This document shows, one piece after another, positions 1-9,055 of a DNA stretch of 64,000 nt (positions are counted from its first letter, which is position 1; every line of letters starts with the position of its first letter). The stretch is from Tildeniella nuda ZEHNDER 1965/U140 (GTDB lineage: Bacteria; Cyanobacteriota; Cyanobacteriia; Leptolyngbyales; Leptolyngbyaceae), in the NCBI GenBank assembly GCA_019358895.1, contig JAHHIG010000007.1:215197-279196 (forward strand). The letters are read 5' to 3'. Under the pieces are notes generated by a model. That model saw nothing but the letters and a program-made list of their open reading frames with translations. It did no database searches and was not told the DNA's origin. Made by a program: the position numbers and the translations under genes.

Positions 1-1
1 C

Positions 2-1942
2 AGTCTGGACTACGAGACGCAGATCCGCATTTTGCAGGGTCCCAAATTGATGAATCCGATCGTGAAGCAACTGCAAACGAGGTATCCAGACATCACTTAC
101 GAACAGCTGATTAACAGCTTAAAGATTGCTCGCCTGACGACTCTAACCGCTGATAAGAGAGAACAGGGCACAAAGCTGATTGAGGTGAGCTATCAAGACT
201 CCGATCCGCAAAAAGTCCAGTACATTCTTGAACAGGTTTCCAGTGCGTACCTCCGTTACAGCCTTAAGGAGCGACAATCCAGCATTCGGCAGGGGGTGAA
301 ATTTATCGACAGCCAGCTACCTCAACTGAGACAGCGCGTCAACGCTTTGCAGGGTCAAATTCAAGCCTTGCGTGAGCGGTACACGATCGTCGATCCCGAT
401 TTGCAGGGGCAGCAGTTAACCCAACGCGCTGGGACGCTGGGTCAGCAACAGGCTGATAGCCAAACGCAGCTAGCAGAAACGCAGGCGAAACAACGCACCT
501 TACAGCAGCAGTTGCAAAATTCTAACCTTCAGTCGGTTGTCGGTGAAGCTGCCTACTACCAGGCTCTGCTCACTCAGTACCAGCAAATTGAGAGCCAACT
601 GGCGATCGAATCTGCTCGCCTACAGCCTGGCAACCCGACACTTCAAGCGCTTGAAGAGAAACGCCAGAAGTTACAGAGCGTGTTGCGCCAGGAAGCTGAC
701 CGGGTTGTGGGTAAAGCCTCCGATTCGATTACGGTAGCAACGGCTCGCGATCGCGCCATTGCCCAGTCGGGAGCAGAGGTCAATCAGAAGATTCAGCAAC
801 TGCCGAATGTGGCGCGGCAGTACACCGATTTACAGCGAGAGTTGGTCATTGCGAATGAAAGCTTAAATAAGTTTTCCAGCCGTCAGGAAGCGCTAGAAAT
901 TGATGCCGTTCAACAGGAAGTGCCGTGGGAATTAATCAGACCGCCCGAATTGGTCAAGGATCAACTGGGGAAGCCGATCAACGTTGATGCTACGAGTAAA
1001 GTGCGGTTCCTGGCGCTCATTGCGATACTGGGGCTTCTGCTGGGCGTTGGCGTTGGGTTTCTCGTCGAAATTTCCAAAGACGTGCTGCAAACGACCGACG
1101 AGGTCAAACGCAGTGCACAACTGCCGTTGCTGGGCAATATTCCCTTTAATGATGCCAAAACGATCGCCTCACCTGGATGGTTGGGCGGTCTTTTCCAGGC
1201 TCGATCGACGGCAAAACCCAATGCCAACCAAGCGGCAGGAGTCGATCGCAACAGCCTTTACAATGCCTTCCCCTTTATTGAAGCGTTTCGATCGCTGTAC
1301 AAAAACATTCGGTTGCTCCCGCTGCGCGCACCTGTACGATCGCTCACTATCAGTTCCCCTGAGCCGGGCGATGGTAAGTCGACGATCGCGGTCAACCTGG
1401 CTCAAGCAGCAGCGGCAATGGGACAGCGGGTACTGTTGGTCGATGCAGACTTGCGCCATCCTCAGGTGCATAGCCAGATGAACCTATCGAATGAATGCGG
1501 TTTAAGTGACATCCTTACCTCAAATATCAACGTCAGGAATGTGCTCCAGCAGTCACCTCTAAAAGACAATTTGATGGTGTTGACCGCTGGAAAGCCAACG
1601 TTAGACCCGGTTGAACTACTGTCTTCTGGAAAAATGCAGTTATTGATGGAACGCTTCCAGATGGTGTTTGATCTGGTGATTTACGACACTCCACCTCTTC
1701 TGGGTTTAGCCGATGGCAGTTTGATTGCTGCCCAAACGAATGGATTGGTGCTAGTGATTCGCATGGGCAAGACCAAGCGCCTCGCCCTGAATCAAACCCT
1801 GGAGGAAGTGAAGATTTCTTCTACTAACGTTCTCGGTTTAGTGGCAAACGGTGCCAAAGATGCGGCAAATACTCCCTACGGTTACTACCGCCCCTATGTT
1901 CAGTCCCAAAATCAAAATGGTTCTGCCCCTGTTGAGGTCTAG
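2..1942 (+). CDS. Wzc-type polysaccharide co-polymerase / tyrosine autokinase, 5' end outside window
   Basis: Bacterial tyrosine kinases of this family sit in the inner membrane, set polysaccharide chain length and autophosphorylate a C-terminal tyrosine cluster. The reading frame is already open at base 2, so the N-terminus and first membrane segment lie off the left edge. Visible in order: the end of the Wzz domain, a long periplasmic coiled coil rich in Gln and Leu (about 260-900), a membrane segment (about 1000-1075), and a cytoplasmic kinase with Walker A (PGDGKST, about 1363-1386), Walker A' (LLVDADLRHP, about 1434-1465) and Walker B (VIYDTPP, about 1676-1697). The C-terminus holds the expected tyrosine cluster, YGYYRPY (about 1879-1900). 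A paralogue without a kinase follows 23 bp downstream. The low-molecular-weight phosphatase at 29.2 kb belongs to the family that dephosphorylates such kinases, but it is not linked. Confidence 0.93.
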   Translation, partial: SLDYETQIRILQGPKLMNPIVKQLQTRYPDITYEQLINSLKIARLTTLTADKREQGTKLIEVSYQDSDPQKVQYILEQVSSAYLRYSLKERQSSIRQGVKFIDSQLPQLRQRVNALQGQIQALRERYTIVDPDLQGQQLTQRAGTLGQQQADSQTQLAETQAKQRTLQQQLQNSNLQSVVGEAAYYQALLTQYQQIESQLAIESARLQPGNPTLQALEEKRQKLQSVLRQEADRVVGKASDSITVATARDRAIAQSGAEVNQKIQQLPNVARQYTDLQRELVIANESLNKFSSRQEALEIDAVQQEVPWELIRPPELVKDQLGKPINVDATSKVRFLALIAILGLLLGVGVGFLVEISKDVLQTTDEVKRSAQLPLLGNIPFNDAKTIASPGWLGGLFQARSTAKPNANQAAGVDRNSLYNAFPFIEAFRSLYKNIRLLPLRAPVRSLTISSPEPGDGKSTIAVNLAQAAAAMGQRVLLVDADLRHPQVHSQMNLSNECGLSDILTSNINVRNVLQQSPLKDNLMVLTAGKPTLDPVELLSSGKMQLLMERFQMVFDLVIYDTPPLLGLADGSLIAAQTNGLVLVIRMGKTKRLALNQTLEEVKISSTNVLGLVANGAKDAANTPYGYYRPYVQSQNQNGSAPVEV

Positions 1943-1965
1943 CTGCCCCTTTGCTTTGTACTGAT

Positions 1966-3645
1966 ATGCACTCATCAGTCACTCCGTCTACATCGTCCGA
2001 AGTATCCCCAACCAATGAGGGTCTGTTGCCCCCTGCGCTGCCCGATCGCCATGCTAGTCCTGACGATCTGGGATGGATCACCTCGAGCCTATTCAATCGG
2101 CGCACGGGAGCGATCGCAGGAGCCGCGATCGCCACCGTTGCAGGCACTGGTCTCATCCGCTTAGCTGATCAACCCGCAACGTATGAGGGTAAATTTCAGC
2201 TACTCGTTGAGTCTGCTGGCACGATCGAGCCTACTGCCCAAACTGCCGCAAATCAAGCAGCGATCGCCGCGCCCAGTATTGATTACGCCAGCCAAATTCA
2301 GGTGCTGTGGAGTCCCAAACTGCTCTCGCCTGTTGTACAACAGCTCCAGTCGCAGTACGCTGACCTTACCTACGACACGCTTTCGCAGAAGTTAGATATT
2401 GCTCACCGCGATGGCGAAAAAACGCTAGAGCTGACGTACCAGGACACCGACCCCAAAAAAGTGCAGGCGGTACTGGAAAACGTATCGCAAGCCTACCTAC
2501 AATACAGTCAAGCTTGCCGCACAAGCCTGTGCCGTGAACTTGATTTCGTTGAGCGACGACTGCCTCAACTACAACAGCAGGTAGCAGTGGCACAGCAAAA
2601 CCTCCAAACGCTTCAGCAGCAGCATGGCATTAGCGAACCGACGGCACTGGGGCAGCAGTTATCTCAACGCCTGACTGTCTTGACCCAACAGCGGCAAGAC
2701 CTGCAAATTCGGCTGACAGAGGTACGTACGCAGGCAGCCATTCTAGAAAGACGAACAGGGCAAACGGAGACTGGGCAAGTAAAGCAAGCGCTCAGCCAGA
2801 ACGATCGCTATCAAGCCTTGCTGTCTCAGTTTCAGACGATCGCCGAGCAGCTCACGGTCGAGCTTACCCGTCCGCAGCCAGACAGTACAACGCTACAAGC
2901 GCTCAAGCAGCGCTATCAGCAGGTATCTGCCCAAATGACACAGGCAGCGCAACAACCGATCGCTGCCAAACTTGCACAGGCGATCGCTGACTTTCAAGCC
3001 AACAAGACAACTGACTATACAGCGGTGACGCATCAGCAAACGCTGTTAGAAGGCGTGACGGCGGCAACGCAAGTGCAGGCATTGACTATTAGCCAGCAGG
3101 CGATCGCGCAAACCGAGGAACCGATCAAGCAGCAAATCAAACAGTGGGCGGCACTGGCTCGGCACTACGACGAACTTAATCTGGAGTTAAAGTTTGCCAC
3201 TGATAATCTAAACCTGTACGAAACAAAACGTGCAGCACTTAAACAGTCTGCACCAGCACAAACCCGCTGGCAGCTTACTGAAGCGCCTGCCATTGAGCAG
3301 GTTTCTCATGGCTTTACCCTCTCTGATCCCGAACATCGACTGAGTTTGGGGTTGCTGCTGTCCTTTTTGCTGGTTGTTTTCGTTATGTCCATTGCCGAAC
3401 ACACTACGCTCACGCGATCGCCTCGACGACAGCTATCAGCGCTTCAACCGGAGTTCTCGTGGCAAGCACAACTATCGACCGTTCAGCCCTGGCAACCATC
3501 TGACTCATCCGAACCATCTGCGCTGCCCTCACTTCTGGTAATGCCTGCGCTTGCAATGCCGCTGCACGATCGACGCACTACTCTGTTTCTTTTAACAGCG
3601 GCAACCCGGATAGGGACGCGAAAGCGGGCAACAGTCACTGCCTGA
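1966..3645 (+). CDS. Wzz-like chain-length determinant paralogue lacking the kinase domain
   Basis: The 559-residue protein resembles the non-kinase half of the upstream gene: matching Wzz-type segments (both have LLSPVVQQLQ/LMNPIVKQLQ-like and TYQDTDPKKVQ/SYQDSDPQKVQ-like stretches), a weak first hydrophobic segment (about residues 46-67), a long Gln-rich coiled coil and a second membrane segment (about 458-477). After that there is only an ~80-residue tail with no Walker motifs and no tyrosine cluster. I chose ATG 1966 over the in-frame TTG at 1951 because ATG is the stronger start codon. The short gap to the upstream gene suggests one operon. A chain-length regulator working with the upstream kinase is inferred from homology and position. 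The tail has no recognisable domain. Confidence 0.85.
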   Translation: MHSSVTPSTSSEVSPTNEGLLPPALPDRHASPDDLGWITSSLFNRRTGAIAGAAIATVAGTGLIRLADQPATYEGKFQLLVESAGTIEPTAQTAANQAAIAAPSIDYASQIQVLWSPKLLSPVVQQLQSQYADLTYDTLSQKLDIAHRDGEKTLELTYQDTDPKKVQAVLENVSQAYLQYSQACRTSLCRELDFVERRLPQLQQQVAVAQQNLQTLQQQHGISEPTALGQQLSQRLTVLTQQRQDLQIRLTEVRTQAAILERRTGQTETGQVKQALSQNDRYQALLSQFQTIAEQLTVELTRPQPDSTTLQALKQRYQQVSAQMTQAAQQPIAAKLAQAIADFQANKTTDYTAVTHQQTLLEGVTAATQVQALTISQQAIAQTEEPIKQQIKQWAALARHYDELNLELKFATDNLNLYETKRAALKQSAPAQTRWQLTEAPAIEQVSHGFTLSDPEHRLSLGLLLSFLLVVFVMSIAEHTTLTRSPRRQLSALQPEFSWQAQLSTVQPWQPSDSSEPSALPSLLVMPALAMPLHDRRTTLFLLTAATRIGTRKRATVTA

Positions 3646-3693
3646 GCCTCCGTGAACAACTGCTAGGCTGGAGATGTCCTGCTTGAAGAGCGT

Positions 3694-4527
3694 ATGCATA
3701 GACTGTTGACAGGACCCCTGACGGTAGAGCGATTGCAGCTTGCGATCGCCAATCTACCCGCTTCGCTCCAGGGCGTGACGCTAACCCAATTTTCTGATTT
3801 TCACTTCGATGGAATTCGGCTCTCTGAACGGATGCTGGGAGAAGCGATCGAGGCTAGCAACGCTCTTGAGCCTGATCTGGTTGTCCTTACCGGAGATTTT
3901 GTCACGACTGATCCTGCTGCGATTCATAACCTGATTCCGTGGCTTAAAACACTAGAAAGCCGAGCTGGCATCTATGCTGTTTTAGGCAACCACGACATTT
4001 GCTACCGTCGATCGCGCCGTGAAATCACGGAGGCACTCACCAGTATTGACATTCAGGTGTTGTGGAATGAAACTGCCTATCCGCTAGGAGCTGGACTCGC
4101 GCTGGTTGGTCTGGCTGATTTTTGGTCGGCTTCGTTTAATCCTCTGCCTGTGATGACGGCGATCGAGACTCACATTCCCCGTATCGTGCTGTCGCATAAT
4201 CCCGATACTGCCGTACCGTTGCAGCAATGGCGCGTTGATTTACAACTCTCTGGACACACCCACGGCGGTCAGGTGGTGCTTCCAGGCATCGGCAACGTGT
4301 CGCAGCTCATTTCAACGACGTACTGCAAGTTACCCAGGCAAGCCCGACAGTTTGTACCCTGGATGAAAGAATGCGATCGGGTCTCTAAACACTGGGAGTG
4401 GGCGCAAGGACTGCATGATGTGGGCAGCAACCGCCTTTACGTGAATCGCGGCTTGGGTACCTACCTGCCCGGTCGGTTGTTTTGTCCCCCTGAAGTGACT
4501 GCTATTACGCTGACCCAAGGTGCTTAA
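3694..4527 (+). CDS. Calcineurin-like metallophosphoesterase (YaeI/YkuE type)
   Basis: This 277-residue protein carries the full two-metal phosphoesterase signature: Asp35-x-His37 (SDFHFD), Gly-Asp68, Gly-Asn99-His100-Asp, His168 (LSHNP) and the closing Gly-His188-Thr-His190-Gly-Gly motif. Family members hydrolyse phosphomonoester or pyrophosphate bonds; relatives of the YaeI/YkuE branch act on lipid-linked phosphates. The true substrate cannot be read from the sequence. It lies 48 bp downstream of the polysaccharide genes on the same strand, so co-transcription is possible. The start is ATG 3694, and the length is normal for the family. Confidence 0.9.
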   Translation: MHRLLTGPLTVERLQLAIANLPASLQGVTLTQFSDFHFDGIRLSERMLGEAIEASNALEPDLVVLTGDFVTTDPAAIHNLIPWLKTLESRAGIYAVLGNHDICYRRSRREITEALTSIDIQVLWNETAYPLGAGLALVGLADFWSASFNPLPVMTAIETHIPRIVLSHNPDTAVPLQQWRVDLQLSGHTHGGQVVLPGIGNVSQLISTTYCKLPRQARQFVPWMKECDRVSKHWEWAQGLHDVGSNRLYVNRGLGTYLPGRLFCPPEVTAITLTQGA

Positions 4528-4650
4528 TCGCGCCGTTTGGCAAGATATTTCAGAAGGTAGACAGGAGAAAGGAAGTGAGTTGCTACGGTAGGAACGTCAA
4601 TGTCGATTGGCTATCTGTAGAAATACCTTTAGAAACGAACGAAACAGCTC

Positions 4651-5388
4651 ATGGCACTGCATAGTATTAAAGAGTTTGACCCAAGCCACCGGGATTATTT
4701 TGATCATCAAGATATTCAGAGCTTTGGAGTTTACTCCGGAGATGAACAAATCGGCTCTATTGATGACCTGTTAGTCGATGATGATGGCAGCTTCCGCTAT
4801 TTTGTTGTCCATACTAGCGGCTGGATTCTTGGCAAAAAAGTGCTGTTGCCGATCGCGCGTACTCGCATTGATGATGCTGCACGTCATGTTTACGTCGATC
4901 GCTTCAGCAAAACACAGTTAGAGGCTTTGCCTGCTTTCACTCAAAACACAGCCATCGATTTTGACCACGAAGAGCAAGCCAGGCAGATTTACCGTACCGC
5001 CGATGTTCCAGCCGCATACGGCGTTGGTTATGCTGGTTCCGCTAGTGCCCCTCCTACGCCAACCGATCCACCTCCGTCCTATGGGGTCGCCTATGCAGGT
5101 TATGACACGGCTCCGAGTGCACCATCAGAGGCACCCGCTGGCTATGGTGTTGGGTATACTGGCTACGATAGTGCACCTGCAACGCCCGCAGATCCACCGC
5201 CCTCGTATGGGGTTGGTCACGCTGGTTACGATGCCTTAGCAGATGCGTCTTCTCAACCGTCTGAACTAGCGGCTGACCACGACACGTATCGGTATCAGCA
5301 AGATCCAGAATTGTATGCCCTGAATGAGCGTGACCACCAAACGCTGAAGCGATATGAAGAGCGGCTGATGGCAAATAAGCAGCGCTAG
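4651..5388 (+). CDS. PRC-barrel domain protein with four 21-residue Gly/Tyr/Pro repeats
   Basis: The N-terminal part (about residues 20-90) is a PRC-barrel, with the typical IGSIDDLLVDDDG and WILGKKVLLP segments. A low-complexity region follows in which YGVGYAG-like motifs begin at residues 123, 144, 165 and 186, giving four copies of a 21-residue repeat rich in Gly, Tyr, Ala and Pro. The last ~40 residues are charged (RDHQTLKRYEERL). Many cyanobacterial PRC-barrel proteins end in a DUF2382 stress domain; I do not see one here. The repeat is likely disordered. The gene stands alone, 123 bp after the phosphoesterase. Function is unknown; a role in stress or surface adhesion would be speculative. 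Confidence 0.85.
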   Translation: MALHSIKEFDPSHRDYFDHQDIQSFGVYSGDEQIGSIDDLLVDDDGSFRYFVVHTSGWILGKKVLLPIARTRIDDAARHVYVDRFSKTQLEALPAFTQNTAIDFDHEEQARQIYRTADVPAAYGVGYAGSASAPPTPTDPPPSYGVAYAGYDTAPSAPSEAPAGYGVGYTGYDSAPATPADPPPSYGVGHAGYDALADASSQPSELAADHDTYRYQQDPELYALNERDHQTLKRYEERLMANKQR

Positions 5389-5424
5389 TCGGTCGCAGCG
5401 TCCTACTATCTCCTACTATCTACG

Positions 5425-5934
5425 TTACCCAGCGATCGACGTTTCAGCCGCCAGACACCAGGCGAGATAGACGGCATGATAAGAGGTGGCGCTTTCAGGT
5501 AAGTAAGTGTCATAGCGATCGATAACCCACTTGGTTGCCATTGTGTCTGGTGAGCTTGATGGATCTAACGTCAATTGCTCTCCCATTTGCGGCGGTTCAC
5601 CCATGGTATTGAAGCCAAGCTGAAGGGCTGATTCGCCAACTTCTGCAAGGTGAATATGAATGTTTTCTTGCGGCTGGAAGAACGACCACTCTGACTTTGG
5701 TGCCAGCGGCAAATCTTCTCGTTGCACCTGCGCTAAATAAACTGCCCGCACGTCTTGCCCCAATGTGACAGGCTTGTAAGCTGTAAGCTCAACGATGTGC
5801 CAGCGCTTCTGCTTGCCCATTGATACCAGATCATCAATGGCTGGAGGTTGCTCTGCCCACTCTATGCGCACGCTCCGTTCGTGAGCATGTTGGCGATCGG
5901 ATTCTTTGCAGCACGCATAAATCAGTAAATACAT
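5425..5934 (-). CDS. Conserved hypothetical protein, 169 aa
   Basis: A 169-residue soluble protein with no signal peptide or membrane segment. It opens with MYLLIYACC and contains hydrophilic stretches including WSFFQPQENIHIHLAEV. I recognise no domain. The reading frame is uninterrupted and codon use matches the neighbours, so a real gene is likely. It converges on the PRC-barrel gene with 36 bp between stop codons and reads away from the response-regulator gene upstream. Confidence 0.65.
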   Translation of the reverse strand: MYLLIYACCKESDRQHAHERSVRIEWAEQPPAIDDLVSMGKQKRWHIVELTAYKPVTLGQDVRAVYLAQVQREDLPLAPKSEWSFFQPQENIHIHLAEVGESALQLGFNTMGEPPQMGEQLTLDPSSSPDTMATKWVIDRYDTYLPESATSYHAVYLAWCLAAETSIAG

Positions 5935-6248
5935 TGCATCTCTAGACTGACAATTTTAAGAACAATTGTACTATATCTAGCCTTGAAGCGATGAAAGGTT
6001 CAGCTAATAAACTGGGTTTGAGACTCTGTCATGGCTTTCTCAGTGCTTCTACTCACGCTGGTCGATGCGTTGTATAAGTTCTGATTAAGTCACCGATCAG
6101 TTAAAGGCTATCTAAAGCTTAAGAGAATTGAAAAATAGTCCGCTTCGATGCTGTAATACGTCTCTAGCTAGACCTCAGATGAAGGCAGCAAAGGTTAGAA
6201 ATTATATAGATGAGTAAAACTTTTTGATACCGTAAGGTTATTACTACC
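5935..6248. other. Intergenic region between divergent genes
   Basis: This 314-bp stretch separates the minus-strand hypothetical gene from the plus-strand response regulator and must hold both promoters. It is AT-rich near 6190-6245. I see no gene, repeat or clear operator in it. Confidence 0.6.
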
Positions 6249-6665
6249 GTGTCTAATCAAGTCTATAAGCTCCTCGCTGTCGATGATGTTCCAGACAACC
6301 TGTTCCTGCTGCAAACGATACTCGAAGCAGAGGGCTTTACTGTGGACGTAGCAACGAATGGTCGAACGGCACTCAGTAAGATTAAGATGTCTCCACCTGA
6401 CTTAATTTTGCTAGATGTCATGATGCCTGGTATGACAGGCTATGAAGTGACGCAACGCATTCGGCAGGACGAGAGTCTACCTGCAATACCGATCGTGCTG
6501 ATCACAGCCCAAGACGAGGCAGCCGCATTACAAGGGCTTGAGTTGGGGGCAAACGACTTTATCAGCAAGCCGATCGACTTTGATGAGCTGTTGGCTAGAG
6601 TCCGAGCTTACTTGCATCTAGAACATACCGTTGAAGCGAACAATGTCGTCCTATCAGCTAACTAA
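6249..6665 (+). CDS. Single-domain response regulator (CheY-like receiver)
   Basis: The 138-residue protein is a receiver domain and little else: acidic pair Asp12/Asp13, phospho-acceptor Asp56 in LLDVMMPG, Thr86 (LITAQDE) and Lys107 (SKPID). There is no DNA-binding or enzymatic output domain, so it would act by protein contact, as CheY or other stand-alone receivers do. The start is GTG 6249, chosen because it leaves the canonical distance to the first acidic pair. No kinase gene is adjacent, so its partner is unknown. The large hybrid kinases at 48-64 kb are candidates only in a general sense. Confidence 0.92.
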   Translation: MSNQVYKLLAVDDVPDNLFLLQTILEAEGFTVDVATNGRTALSKIKMSPPDLILLDVMMPGMTGYEVTQRIRQDESLPAIPIVLITAQDEAAALQGLELGANDFISKPIDFDELLARVRAYLHLEHTVEANNVVLSAN

Positions 6666-6690
6666 GCCAAATTTGCACAACCGCCAAATT

Positions 6691-6719
6691 TGCACAACCA
6701 CTTGCTCTTTGGTTGTGCA
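6691..6719 (+). terminator. Hairpin after the response regulator
   Basis: TGCACAACCA at 6691-6700 pairs perfectly with TGGTTGTGCA at 6710-6719, leaving a 9-nt loop. A 17-bp direct repeat (GCCAAATTTGCACAACC) leads into it. It lies 26 bp after the stop codon and has no U-run, so it may be a 3' stabilising hairpin and not a classical terminator. Confidence 0.45.
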
Positions 6720-6753
6720 GACATAGCTCCCATCTGAATCTGAGGCTTATTCT

Positions 6754-6882
6754 CTAGGGACTGTCGTCAATGACGACTACCCATTGCTTACAGGAAGGGT
6801 TCCAATCCCTAGCCTCGTGTGTTGGGGCGGGCGCGACCATGCTGATACCAGAGGTTTCGAGCTGAATTGATGACGCGCCCTA
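6754..6882 (+). mobile_element. MITE-like element, family 1, copy A
   Basis: A ~129-bp non-coding element with imperfect inverted ends (TAGGGACTGTCGTCAATGAC at the left, reverse complement of the right end TAGGGCGCGTCATCAATTCA). It is bounded by CTA on both sides, consistent with a short target duplication. Two related copies lie at 16524-16652 and 46858-46988. This is the most diverged of the three. Its right boundary coincides with the stop codon of the ABC transporter gene. Confidence 0.75.
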
Positions 6883-8661
6883 GGTAGCAGCTACACCGAG
6901 TTGGAGCGCATAGAGATTGGCATAAACGCCCTGCTGTGCAACCAACTCATCGTGAGTGCCCTGTTCGACAATTTGACCTTGCTGCACCACCAAGACCTGA
7001 TCAGCTTGCGTGACAGTACTTAGACGATGGGCAATCACAAAGCTAGTGCGACCTTTGAGCAGTCGAGCGATCGCATCTTGCACCAAAGCCTCAGTCCGCG
7101 TATCGATACTGCTCGTCGCTTCATCCAGAATCAAAATGCGAGGGTCAATCAAGACTGCACGGGCAATGCTCACCAACTGTCGCTGTCCCTGGCTGAGGGG
7201 TGCCCCACGTTCGCCTAGCTGTGTGGCATATCCCTGCGGAAGCGAGGTGATGAATTCATGCACATTTGCTAATTGTGCGGCTGTTTCAATTTGGGCATGG
7301 GTGGCTTGCGGTGCACCAAACGCAATATTTTCGGCAACGGTACCGCTGAAGAGAATGTTATCTTGCAGCACAATACCAATCTGTCGGCGCAGACTTGCTT
7401 GAGTCACACTGCGAATATCAATGCCATCAATTTTAACCGCGCCGCCTGAAACATCATAGAAACGCAGAATCAGATTGATCACCGTGCTTTTTCCAGCGCC
7501 TGTCGGTCCTACAAGCGCGACCATTTGACCAGAATTTGCTGTGAGGCTTACGTCGGTCAGGACAAGCTTTTCTGACGTGTAGCCAAAGGCGACATGCTCA
7601 AATGTAACCTTGCCTTGAATAGGAGGCATTTCGATCGCATCGGGTGCATCGTTGAGCTGAGATGGCTCGTCGAGTAGTGAGAAGATCCGCTCTAGCCCTG
7701 CAAAAGCCGACTGCGCCTGGGTGTAAAACTGGCTGAGAATCTGAATCGGGCGAAAGAACTGCTGTACATAGAGTAAAAAAGCAGTGACTACGCCGATCGT
7801 GGCTGCTCCCGTTACTGCTAGATAGCCGCCATATGCCAGCACAGCCGCTGTTGCTAACGTGTTGAGAAAGTCGATCGACGGCAGGAATGCAGCCGTAATT
7901 GCCACAGCCTGTACGTTTGCGTCACGGTTAGCGGCATTGAGCAGGTCAAACTCGGCAATGTTCATCTGCACGCGATTGAACGCCTGGGCTTCGCGGACAC
8001 TGCCGATGTCTTCTTCGAGCTTAGCGGAGAGTTCGCCGATCGTCTGTCGAGTGACGCGAAAGCGGGTACGTGCCCACCGTGCAAACAACCCTGTGGTGAA
8101 AATCATCACAGGCACAACCAGGTTGCTAAGCAACCCAAGCTGTAGGTTAATCGCCAGCATAGCAATGACGATACCAACAAGACTGAAGGTATTGCCGAGC
8201 ATCTGCGCGATCGTCTGTCCAAATGCCTGATTGACCGTGTTGACATCATTCAGCAGGCGGCTCATCAGATCACCCGCTTCACTGCGATCGAAAAAGCCCA
8301 GCGGCAAGCTCTGAATTTTGACAAAAATGTCTTGCCTCAGGTGCGCCAGCAGACGCTGCATGATCGAGCCAACGCGCCAGATTTGCCCCCGAATTGCCCA
8401 AACGCCAAGGACATAGATCAACGCCAGCAATCCCAACAACAGCAGCAAACCCGCCAAATTGCCCTGCTGAATCAGATGATCGATCGACCAACCGAGCAGA
8501 AAGGGACCGATCACCTGCGTTGCCGCACCGATCATGACCAGAGCGATCGCGATCGGCATTTCTTTCTGGTATGGGCGTAGGTACTGCAAAAAGCGCCGTA
8601 GCGTCGAACGTGGCTGCATTGCCGTTTGCTCGGATACCACGATGGGACCTGTACCTCTCAT
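6880..8661 (-). CDS. ABC exporter, fused permease and ATPase (MsbA/BmrA-like half transporter)
   Basis: The 593-residue protein has an N-terminal six-helix exporter domain (about residues 30-320) followed by an ATPase with Walker A GPTGAGKST (about 384-392), signature LSQGQ (about 487, a common variant of LSGGQ), Walker B ILILDEATSS (about 505-515) and the H-loop His in VIAHRLS (about 541). Half transporters of this type work as dimers in the inner membrane and export lipids, drugs or peptides. The substrate cannot be told from the sequence. The stop codon (6880-6882) lies in the boundary of a small mobile element, so the native 3' end may have been trimmed or extended slightly. The gene is monocistronic. 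Confidence 0.93.
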   Translation of the reverse strand: MRGTGPIVVSEQTAMQPRSTLRRFLQYLRPYQKEMPIAIALVMIGAATQVIGPFLLGWSIDHLIQQGNLAGLLLLLGLLALIYVLGVWAIRGQIWRVGSIMQRLLAHLRQDIFVKIQSLPLGFFDRSEAGDLMSRLLNDVNTVNQAFGQTIAQMLGNTFSLVGIVIAMLAINLQLGLLSNLVVPVMIFTTGLFARWARTRFRVTRQTIGELSAKLEEDIGSVREAQAFNRVQMNIAEFDLLNAANRDANVQAVAITAAFLPSIDFLNTLATAAVLAYGGYLAVTGAATIGVVTAFLLYVQQFFRPIQILSQFYTQAQSAFAGLERIFSLLDEPSQLNDAPDAIEMPPIQGKVTFEHVAFGYTSEKLVLTDVSLTANSGQMVALVGPTGAGKSTVINLILRFYDVSGGAVKIDGIDIRSVTQASLRRQIGIVLQDNILFSGTVAENIAFGAPQATHAQIETAAQLANVHEFITSLPQGYATQLGERGAPLSQGQRQLVSIARAVLIDPRILILDEATSSIDTRTEALVQDAIARLLKGRTSFVIAHRLSTVTQADQVLVVQQGQIVEQGTHDELVAQQGVYANLYALQLGVAAT

Positions 8662-8856
8662 GCCGCTCCTTTGCTGCGCCTTACAATGTTCCAGAGACTT
8701 TCCCTACAGTACAGCGACTCAGGAATGATGGCATCGTTTGGGGAACATCGGTTAGAGAATCACTGTATAAGTCTGGGATAGCTATCAGCTATCATCTATC
8801 AGCTTTTCTCTGACCGCTAAGGGTTTTGCGGTTGAATAACCGACCCATTAACCAGG

Positions 8857-8913
8857 TTTCGACGGCGCTCAACCTTCAGTCATAGTGGGTTGAGCATAGC
8901 CGAAACCCAAACC
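8857..8913. repeat. Imperfect palindrome downstream of the porin gene
   Basis: GGTTTCGACGGCGCTCAACC and, further on, GGTTGAGCATAGCCGAAACC form an inverted repeat with about 16 of 20 positions matching. The rest of the 394-bp gap (8662-9055) holds TATCAGC and TGACCGC simple repeats and a relic of a porin gene. I see no gene in it. Confidence 0.55.
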
Positions 8914-8952
8914 ACTGGTATCTTGTTTTCTTGCAATCCTCTAACCGCCGAC

Positions 8953-8992
8953 CGCTCCGAGAAAGCAAAGGCTGTACGAATGACACCAACCA
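8953..8992 (-). pseudogene. Relic of a porin C-terminus
   Basis: Read on the minus strand this segment encodes VGVIRTAFAF, almost the same as the last residues of the intact porin next door (IGVIRTTFAF). It is embedded in TGACCGC heptamer repeats, and the join to the heptamers (CCGCTCC) is the same as at the true porin end. It is best explained as what is left of a tandem duplication of the porin 3' end. Confidence 0.6.
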
Positions 8993-9000
8993 CAGCCTTT

Positions 9001-9055
9001 CTCTGACCGCTGACCGCTGACTGCTGACCGCCGACCGCTGACCGCTGACCGCTCC
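9001..9055. repeat. TGACCGC heptanucleotide repeat tract
   Basis: About seven consecutive copies of the 7-bp unit TGACCGC with single-base variants, ending directly at the porin stop codon. This is a short tandemly repeated repetitive (STRR) sequence of the kind known from cyanobacterial genomes. The same unit recurs at 11.3, 28.6, 45.4, 56.0 and 63.6 kb. Confidence 0.85.
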
